Source of the DNA: Lineus longissimus
Lineage: Eukaryota; Nemertea; Pilidiophora; Heteronemertea; Lineidae
Reading direction: 5' to 3'
Assembly: GCF_910592395.1 (NCBI RefSeq)
Contig: NC_088322.1
Coordinates: forward strand, 6,815,431-6,879,430
Length of the DNA: 64,000 bases
Position 1 is the stretch's first letter. Every line of letters starts with the position of its first letter. The position numbers and the translations under genes are program-made. The notes beneath the pieces are model-generated. The model saw only the letters and a program-made list of their open reading frames with translations, was not told the DNA's origin and searched no databases. Of the stretch, positions 56,801 through 64,000 are shown one piece after another.

Positions 56801-59800
56801 GCGATATCTCATTTCCAGTACAAACTCCTGCCAGAGATGTGCGATGGCGCGGAGACCGCCCATGGTGTGATTCACGTTACAGAAACAGATAGCAAGTCTA
56901 TGCGTCAAACTATCGAACGGAGCAGCTTTCAGCTTCCTCTGCAATTCCTGGGGAAACGAAAGAGTATTATTACATACGGACCACACTCCGAGGTAGAATT
57001 TATTGGTGCATGTGGTAATTCATGAGCTGTGGTGCCAGAGAATGTCTTTGCCAGACGTGGTATGCGTGTACATTGCTCAAAAGGGAGAAAAACGCAAGAC
57101 TACCAAGAAAGTGTGGAAGCTTGGATGAGTTGAACCATCAGTCATTGAGAAAACAACCAACCCAGATCAAGTGCACAGAGTCAGGAATCTGAGAAGTGGC
57201 ACCTTTAAAGAAAAGGCGGGGCGCCCCCAATTTGAATAGTGGTCTATTTTCAAAAATCACCAATGATTTCAAAGATGTTCCACCAGTAAGTCTTCCACCT
57301 GCACCTCCAACTTTTGAAACAAGCTCCTAGTAATATCAAGACTAAGAGAAACTGTTCCGCATTTGGTACCTTTGGCCGGTCATCATGACCTTGACCCAGG
57401 AACTCTTACCTTGACCTCCTCAGACACCTCCTTCTCATTAGCTGCCTCATCCTTCCCTTCCTCTTCCCTCGCATCTGGGAACAGGAACTGAAAGAATGCA
57501 AACAGAATTAGTCGATCATTTTCTTGAGGAATAGGAACAAAAGTGACAAGGTCTATCGAATGAACCCGAAAAAGACATCAAAACAGAATGTCTGTCAGAC
57601 AAAAAATTCAAAACATCACGAGTTCAAACCTGACAGAAACATCACTTGTGACCCATGACAAGTCACTTGACTGTGATTGTAACATTCTTTTTTGAGATGC
57701 AAAACTGAGACGACTGGGGGCCTCTGACAAAGGAGAGGAAAACGCTCTCCACGTGTGAAACATGTAACTTGGTGAGGTAGCACCTCCCAAGGTCAATCAC
57801 CTCAAACCCTTACCGAAGTGGCAAGCAACAAACTCGGACACAGAAATTTACTGACCAGGAGGAGCTCATTGAGGATATCTGCTGGAATTGGCGCCTCTTC
57901 TGGCTTGATTGCAAACTTGGTGGTCGCCTTTGAAACAACTGTGGAAAGCGATGGAATCTGGTATCCGGGTACGGGTTCCGTCAGCCGCTGGAGGGCCTGG
58001 CTGATATCTGCTGCATCTGCAAAATTATGAGTTAGAGATGCTACATTCTTTTCAAAAAATACCAATGGACAGAGACTTTGACAAGCAAGCCTCAGTCACG
58101 AGAGTGTATCAAGACCGTTTGCTTTCTACCAGAGTTTTTGTAAGACCAGGCGTGCAAGAAACATACGACACAACAATTTATAACAGGACGATTGAGTTAC
58201 TATTGGCTAAACCACTAATCAACAACTTCCATTTAATAAGCGTCCCACGTCTGTCAGTTCGGTGCAGTGATGCAATGACATTCCATTGCTATGTCACCAA
58301 CAGTAGAGTGGGAATTCCAAAGCATGGTGGAACTATGTCACGTTGCGAATGATCCGTCATCTGGGGCAAGTCCGTCAATGCTGGCGCCACCATGGCTGAA
58401 TATGGAACAAAATCCCTGCTCACCATGAATGGTGTTCACCGGTACATATACACTGCTGGTATCAGTAAATTTATTCTACATGTAAATCATCGAACTTTAC
58501 TGCCTTGATTCGTAGAGACTTTAGCAAGACACATCCGTTACAAAGGTGGGGAAAACTAGATGCCAAGCACTCCAACCCAGAGTAGACACCCTGCTGATAA
58601 GGCCAGCCCAACATTCATTGAGGACATACAGAAAGATGAGCAACCTTAGGGTCATTCAACTCGTAATATCACCACACTTAAGTCCATTTATAGATAAATG
58701 TTTTGTCTGCAGTTTTTCAGGCTCTGAAGTACGTACTGCAGGGCAGATTTCAAGTCTCGTTTTTATTGATCTGGGGTTTGTGACCAAATAGGATTTTCTA
58801 ATTTCAGTACCAAAGGCAACAATAACTTTTTTGGCACGTATTTGTACAATGAGGCAGTGCAACGGATTACGACATTTTCCGCTCTGTACGGTTTATTTCT
58901 TAACAAATCTGGGTGAAATTTTCAGGTAATTATTTCCAGTTATCATCTATTCATGTGGCAAGTATGGAGAAATACCCAGAAACAAATATGGGCTATCCAG
59001 GTGACCCCGAGAATGGCAATTGGGCCCCGCTGAAGAAATTGCTTTATTTCGGCACTGACAATCCAGAACCCTAAAAATCCTTTTTGGGTACGAATCACAG
59101 ATCAGCAAACTTCAATGTAATTCGACCAGCAGTTTACGCTTCCGAGCCCCAAACAGTAGACAAAACATTTACGAATGGACTATAGTCAACTAGAAACTGC
59201 AGTGAGAAAAGACAACACAAAATGAAGGAGGAAGCCCCACTTTGGAATTCTGTTTTTTGGGGCAACCGCCCTTCAAGAGAGTTACGTCTAACATCTACTG
59301 TAACCTGGATTATATCAGCCAGACCAAAAGTTTGCAAAAAAAGAACAGTCGCAAACATAACCCAGTTTACACTATCAACTTAATCTACATTCCTACAACA
59401 ACTCAAACACCCCAGTTCCCAGTCAATTTCAGCGGCACCTTCGAAAACAATTCACTAAAGATGGCAGCACCTGATGGGCCTTTGACTTTCACCCAATTTT
59501 TTTAAGGACAAAGTAGTTCAAAGACATCACAAGTCTGCACAAAGCCAAAAGACTATTCAACATTGTTCAATGTCATTTATACATGTTAATAGAATTTGCC
59601 GCCCCAATCAGGTACCACCAACACCAATCTCATAAAGCACCAGGCAGATATACAACTCGTATGATACAAAAAAGATCTCTTCTTTACTTTTCCTAATGAA
59701 TTTTTCCGCAGGGTGTATGCGGTTAGCTCCAAGTGATAGGGTCCTCCTGCCTAAAGGGGCAGAAAAATATCATTAGCATAACATTCTTAAATGCATTTGG

Positions 59801-62444
59801 TACCCTTGACCCACAGAGCGGAACATAAAAGGACACCCTACAGCACCTCTGACCTGCAGGGCAGTGAAGGCCAGGAGGCGGGCGTGACCACGCAAGCGCT
59901 TGTAAACGCCCGCAAATTAATCTTACCAGCGTGATTCATAGCACCCGCAAAAAGATCTTTCGAAGAGATCAATGTGGCAACCGTGAAGAGTTGATTTGCC
60001 AGCGTGTTCGCGCTCGTCGCCCCATATACAGTACTGGATCCACTCACCAGTAAGATCCTAAGCCCGACAATACCCGATTTATACCACTGGGTGGAATCTA
60101 AACAGCTGAACACAATAGTAGGCCTTTCGCAGCCATAAAAGGTTTGGGATATCTATTTAAGAGTTAACAATGTAATCGTCATGAATAGTCATGACTCTAC
60201 AGCGGAACTTTTCGTGTTACAAGTAAAGACCACTCGGAAGAAACGGAGACAAGATATCTCACCCCTTTTATGGCTGTGAAAGGCCTACTTGCTTAGACTC
60301 TACCATCGAGGCGGTAGTAGAATTGGGTCTTGTCGGGCTCGGGATCTTATTGGTGAGTGGATCCAGCATGTCATATCGTGCCCCTCGCGTCTATTTCATG
60401 AACTACATGCCGCCTGAGCTTTGTGACAAGCGCTATGATTGGCGTGACGGCCGCAACCCTTCTCAAATCCCCAAATGAGATACAAGTTTACAAATTTTCA
60501 CTATTAATCATGGGTGTGGTTTGATGCTGCGGGAGTGATTGATAGCTACCGTAAGATTTTTTCATGACCTTCACTGGCAGGTCGTACCGTGCACTCTTTT
60601 ACCTTTAACACAGCACACATCAAGTCACATTGCTGCCATCTTACAACCGATGCTTTACATTGTGACTTGTATGGACAGCGTGGACAGCTAAAATACACCA
60701 ATCGTTTAGGTCCTTCTCATACCTCAGTGACCAATATATCTGGTATCCAAACTCACTTCGAATTGATGCAGCAGCAAGTGCAGTGATAACAAAAACAACG
60801 ACAAACATTTATAGGATTACGATTCCGACAATATTTTCTTGATTCTGTTAACTGCAAATATTGCATCTTTCATTTTTGCACCTTTTCTTTTTGCACCTTT
60901 TATCTTTGCACCTTTTCTTTTCGCACCCTTTCTTTTTTGCACCTTTCATTTTTTGCACCTTTTATATTTGCACCTTTTCTTTTTGCAGCTTTCATCTTGG
61001 CACCTTTCATTTTTGCACCTTTCATTTTTGCACCTTTTATCTTTGCACCTTTCATTTTTGCACCTTTTCTTTTTGCAACTTGCCCAAGATTTTTTTTTAT
61101 GATTTTTGTTTGGAGATAAAACTTTTTTCTCTTTCTTGAATTAAAATTTTTTTATTTTTATGTTTGCAACTCAGAGATGATTCCTCATATAAGCAACAAA
61201 AAAAAGCACAAAGATTTAGCCGCTTACAGTAAGGGAACATGGTGACAAAATATTTGAGAGATGCAAACACACAATCGGAAGATCGAGGATTTCTATGCCA
61301 CACTGTTGTGTTGGAAAATGTAATTCCCTGATAGCATGGATGAGCTGGGTTGCATGCCATGAATCCTTGGCCTCAGGTCTGATTTCCTAAATCTTACCTT
61401 CATCGTCGTCTATACTCCTCCCAAGCAGCTGTTCTGTTGATTCACTGCGACGACACACTTTGGTAAAATCCGTCAAAAACTCGGCTGAAAAGACAAAGAA
61501 GGAGGATTAACATGACTAAGAATTTCATTTCCATTTTTGTCATATCTTGTGTCTTCAAAACCGACAGTCTTCAGTGGACATCCTCTGGATGATTCTAAAT
61601 TTGCATGTTTTTAATTCTTTGGATCATCACAAAAACCCAAATAAGAAACCAATATAAAAGTAACTGGTGATACTTACTGAGCAGACATTGTGGGTCATCA
61701 GTCATCCTCACTCTCACTGACCAGTATGGAGCCTGAAGGGGGTCAAGGTCGCTGAAGAGGAGAGAGGTAACATTAACATTGTGGAACATTAACAAAGACT
61801 TGCAGGTAATAGGGCTACACCCTCATTAGGGATTTTTAGTTCAGCAATGGGCCTAGTTGAGGATAAGTTGAAGGATAAAGCCCAGAATGACATTGGCCAC
61901 TTGTTGCATTTCACCTCAAACATGACAATGAAACTAAGCTCTCAACATTTATAAACTAGCTTCCAACAAGAATATCAATAGGGGCAACAATACTGCTTGG
62001 CATTTCAGCTTTGAAGTTCAAAAGGCTCCAGCCAACCTGAGCCAACGCAACGATAGACACTAGCTCGAAGCCGACAACGGTGGTGATATCAGCCTTCCAT
62101 GGTTTCAAGAATAGCGCCATTTTCCTATTGTCACTGCTTACGTGTAGACGTCATTGTCGACGATCATGTCTTCGGAGAGTGTTGGCCACGTTGTTGCCAG
62201 ATGTAGTTCACTGAAGAGAGAAAAGCCAGGATTTACTTTGCTTCAAATTTGCTTCAAAACACTACTTTGGTTGTGTGTCCAACAGTGTTAGGCCAGAAGT
62301 GATGTCGCGATAGCAAAACAAACTGTTCGAACTACCCGCCTTGAATCTTAGCTCAAAGAACTAACCTGACTGGATCCTCAGTTGCACCAAAAGGCATCTC
62401 GCCAAAGTCAGAGAACCCAACCTGGCCCCAGGACATATCAAAAT
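50821..62444 (-). CDS. RAB3GAP1: RAB3GAP1, Rab3 GTPase-activating protein catalytic subunit (5' end outside window)
   Basis: With RAB3GAP2 this protein stimulates GTP hydrolysis by Rab3 at synaptic and secretory membranes and activates Rab18 at the ER. Minus-strand exons: 62444-62366, 62210-62142, 61751-61678, 61484-61398, 58016-57856, 57487-57410, 56947-56775, 56367-56134, 55416-55118, 54859-54669, 54284-54203, 53833-53728, 53436-53219, 52768-52668, 52145-51936, 51045-50821. Every junction is GT-AG and every join keeps frame, giving 794 residues plus stop. Family landmarks in order: 'SELHLATTWPTLSEDM', 'LDPLQAPYWSVRVRM', 'AHLWQEFVLEMRYRWEN', 'LLHQKLQMLNCCIE', 'LRARMQSASLLSDMEAF', 'EDFVRWYSPRDYVIEE', 'MQIPGNMWVDVW...RRQKRLFDDTKEAE' (conserved catalytic-region block) and the C-terminal 'LAGAFSSDT'-like 'FAGAFSSDTTFM'. 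Exons 8 and 9 carry acidic, Ser-rich inserts. The N-terminal ~280 residues lie beyond 64000. Intron 4 (3.4 kb) holds a minisatellite. Confidence 0.97.
51221..51710. mobile_element. 490-bp foldback element in the last RAB3GAP1 intron
   Basis: About 90-bp inverted arms begin CCCGGAGAATCAAAATCC on the left and end with its complement at 51710. The arms match through AAGTCCAGATTCCGAGTCGTC with about 8 differences. The 310-base centre is non-coding. No target duplication is evident. Confidence 0.75.
52845..52935 (+). repeat. tRNA-derived SINE head (A and B boxes)
   Basis: TGGTTAGGTGTCCGGCTC resembles a tRNA A box region, and about 30 bases on GGAGATCCAATTC resembles a B box. It lies in the RAB3GAP1 intron 52769-53218. 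It is too diverged to be a tRNA gene: the acceptor stem does not pair. Confidence 0.5.
55482..55641. mobile_element. 160-bp Harbinger-like MITE
   Basis: Ends are CAGGGCTGAGTTGTTCAAAA and, reversed, CAGGGCTCGGTAGTTCAAAA. The interior carries AACGTTAGCTTTAACGG and CCGTTAGGATAACGT in inverted relation. The layout (GGGC ends, TTCAAAA, GTTAA-rich subterminal) is like the Harbinger element at 10.25 kb but it is a different family. It sits in a RAB3GAP1 intron. Confidence 0.65.
60872..61083. repeat. 18-bp pyrimidine-rich minisatellite, about 12 copies
   Basis: Unit TTTTGCACCTTTTCTTTT, with CATTTT and ATCTTT variants. It lies in intron 4 of RAB3GAP1. The plus strand is almost pure pyrimidine apart from GCA, so strand asymmetry is strong. 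Confidence 0.85.
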
Positions 62445-62604
62445 CTGCAAGTAGAAAAATGTGACATCTGAATTTTTATTTTATTTTTTATTGTCATGGC
62501 ATTCGGAGTGCACCGAGGGATGTTCAATAGCAACTACACATGACAACCGTATACATTTAACAATGAATGCAATTGGAAAAGACTAAAAAGAACAAAAACA
62601 AACG

Positions 62605-62690
62605 GATTTGAATCCTCAACATTTTGGTCAGAAGTCCCACTCTCAAACCACTACACCACTGCACTTTCCAAGCAGTGCAGAAGGGACAAG
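62605..62690 (-). repeat. tRNA-derived SINE head, minus strand
   Basis: On the minus strand, GTGGTGTAGTGGTTTGAGAG (A box) is followed about 30 bases later by GAGGATTCAAATCC, an almost perfect B box. An AT-rich stretch follows toward 62460. It lies in the intron upstream of the first visible RAB3GAP1 exon. Confidence 0.6.
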
Positions 62691-62895
62691 TTTGGCGCCA
62701 TCGTTATCAGTAATTGGATACACCATATCAATATCTCCTACAAAATTTATGACACTTTAAAAATTGTACAAGGGAGGGGAACGAATCTCAAATTCTGAAA
62801 ACTCGGTCCAATTCAATCAAGGATACGATGAACACGATAAGGGTGCAAACTCAATACATCATGTAAAATTCAATACAACATCAGTTCTGAATCTA

Positions 62896-62982
62896 CAGGG
62901 TGGCCCAGAATTGTTTTCCCTCATACAATAGGAATCTATTGTGTATCCTTTGTGTGAGGGAAGATAAATCTGAGCCACCCTG
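62896..62982. mobile_element. 87-bp foldback MITE with TA target duplication
   Basis: Ends CAGGGTGGCCCAGA and complement TCTGAGCCACCCTG, flanked by TA at 62894-62895 and 62983-62984. The interior is also self-complementary (TTTTCCCTCATACAATAG and its near complement), so nearly the whole element folds as one hairpin. TA duplication suggests a Tc1/mariner relative. Confidence 0.8.
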
Positions 62983-63226
62983 TAGAGCATGTCTACGTCG
63001 CTCCTTGGTGTTCGTGTATCCACCATTAACTTATCTACCTTCAAGAGTGACAAGATCCATTTAGCAGTAGCCCTGTGAGTTTGATTTTATTGACTACAAT
63101 TACTTTTAAAATATAAGAGACAAATCTTGAGCATGTTGAGAGCGTTCCTAAATGTGTCGGCAAATAACTTCAATAACTTTCAAGAACAGCAAGGCCCATT
63201 AGTGGTACGGTAGCCTCATAAACATA

Positions 63227-63380
63227 AAGCGCGTCAAGGACTTTTAAACAGCCATGTAGAAATAAACATAAAAGTAATCCTATCACATTTTAAAAGTCCT
63301 TGACAAGCTTTGTAATAAAGTTTGTTAAAAAGTCCTTGACACGCTTTATAATAAAGCGTATCAAGGACTTTTAAAATGTG
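63227..63380. repeat. Four-arm inverted repeat cluster
   Basis: GCGTCAAGGACTTTTAAA at 63232 and GCGTATCAAGGACTTTTAAA at 63357 (plus sense) alternate with TTTTAAAAGTCCTTGACA at 63289 and AAAAAGTCCTTGACACGC at 63328. Two hairpins lie side by side, and each arm can pair with either of two partners. Confidence 0.75.
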
Positions 63381-64000
63381 AAAGAATTACTTCAACAGAT
63401 TCAAAGTGTACACATGGGGGGTGCATTTCTCAGGCACTATACGCGCTGCTAAAAACCCAATGAAAAAACGGAAAATCACACAGGCTTATGTGAGGGAGTT
63501 AGCGCAAATCCACCAAACATGCCAAAGCAAGTATGTTTCGCACAAATTCAACATGAAGCAACCACAATTTGAGTTAATATCGATTACTTTTGAGGAAGTT
63601 AATTAGTAATTTGCTCAGGACGACCTTGCTACTTCTATTCAGAGAACGTCCCTCCTACGTTATTTCCTCTTGGCGGCGAGTAGCTTGCAAATTATGCATA
63701 AGTGGCACGCTGCACACACAAAATTAATGAAAATTCTCACAACGTTACTCATGATGACGCAGGTGCAACACAGGGGCGTAAATGCACGTCAAAGCATTGC
63801 AGATGATGTCGCGCCGTATCATCAAACTTGCGCACATGCAGCGTTCAACGTACGCGCTGGATAGCGCATCTTACGCATTGTGTGCACCATACATGAATTT
63901 AAGGACGTCAATTGTGATTTGGAGTGTTTCTGCAATTCCAATCGTTTGTCTGAATAGCGCCTGAGGCACGAAAAATTTCCCAAGACACGGCAGTTTCAGG
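63381..64000. other. Window end, no exon seen
   Basis: Presumably still within or upstream of RAB3GAP1. No further exon of that gene is recognisable. Confidence 0.3.

Noticed and set aside
59838-60113. Minus ORF (STVYGATSANTLANQLF...) as a possible RAB3GAP1 exon
   Set aside because: The flanking exons (61398-61484 and 57856-58016) already join in frame and match the family order; this insert would break it.
60839-61139. Phe/Leu-rich ORFs resembling membrane proteins
   Set aside because: They are translations of the 18-bp minisatellite in an intron.

Overview
The window is eukaryotic nuclear DNA from a marine invertebrate. Coding sequence is split by GT-AG introns, the motif TAGGCCTA and its variants recur throughout, and the repeat content is very high. 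Some short repeats (a GGACGACGACGG tail near 50.15 kb, a GGCCCTTGGGCCTCTTG block near 7.65 kb) remind me of molluscan repeats, but I cannot fix the phylum. An echinoderm, hemichordate or amphioxus remains possible.

Only one ordinary host gene is clear: RAB3GAP1 (Rab3 GTPase-activating protein catalytic subunit) on the minus strand, 62444 down to 50821. Sixteen exons all join in frame, and the 5' end lies beyond the window. Its introns hold two tRNA-like SINEs, several small foldback elements and a minisatellite. The other ~50 kb is a patchwork of transposons inside transposons, with orphan exons of domain families common in invertebrate genomes.

Layout: 0-5 kb, an RPA-like zinc-ribbon ORF and a three-exon hAT transposase with one internal stop. 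8.57-20.79 kb, a complete 12.2-kb Mutator-like element (MULE) with a perfect 9-bp target duplication. Its termini are arrays of palindromic modules. Its SWIM-type transposase is broken by a 1.2-kb MITE and a 17-bp duplication. Inside it sits a 4.7-kb PIF/Harbinger element whose transposase and Myb/SANT protein both look intact. 20.9-25.4 kb, a P2RX7-C-like gene split by an RTE-like LINE. 25.6-27.6 kb, a Harbinger-type MITE and an inverted BEL/Pao fragment. 27.7-32.3 kb, two unidentified intronless ORFs and a gag-like ORF interrupted by a Tc1 element of Sleeping Beauty type. 32.6-38.1 kb, a KMT5A-like SET exon and remnants of DDE-transposase, Myb/SANT-like and pogo-like genes. 38.3-43.5 kb, a second RTE copy split by a Penelope-like element that carries an extra ORF1 and a 381-bp inverted repeat. 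43.5-49 kb, an MADF/BESS-like gene, a broken PIN-like gene, and BEL and gypsy remnants. 49.9-64 kb, repeats and RAB3GAP1.

The insertions can be ordered. Harbinger and the TTA-MITE are younger than the MULE, Tc1 is younger than the gag-like ORF, and Penelope is younger than RTE copy 2. Removing one target duplication with each of the TTA-MITE and the Tc1 restores an open frame, which independently supports those boundaries.
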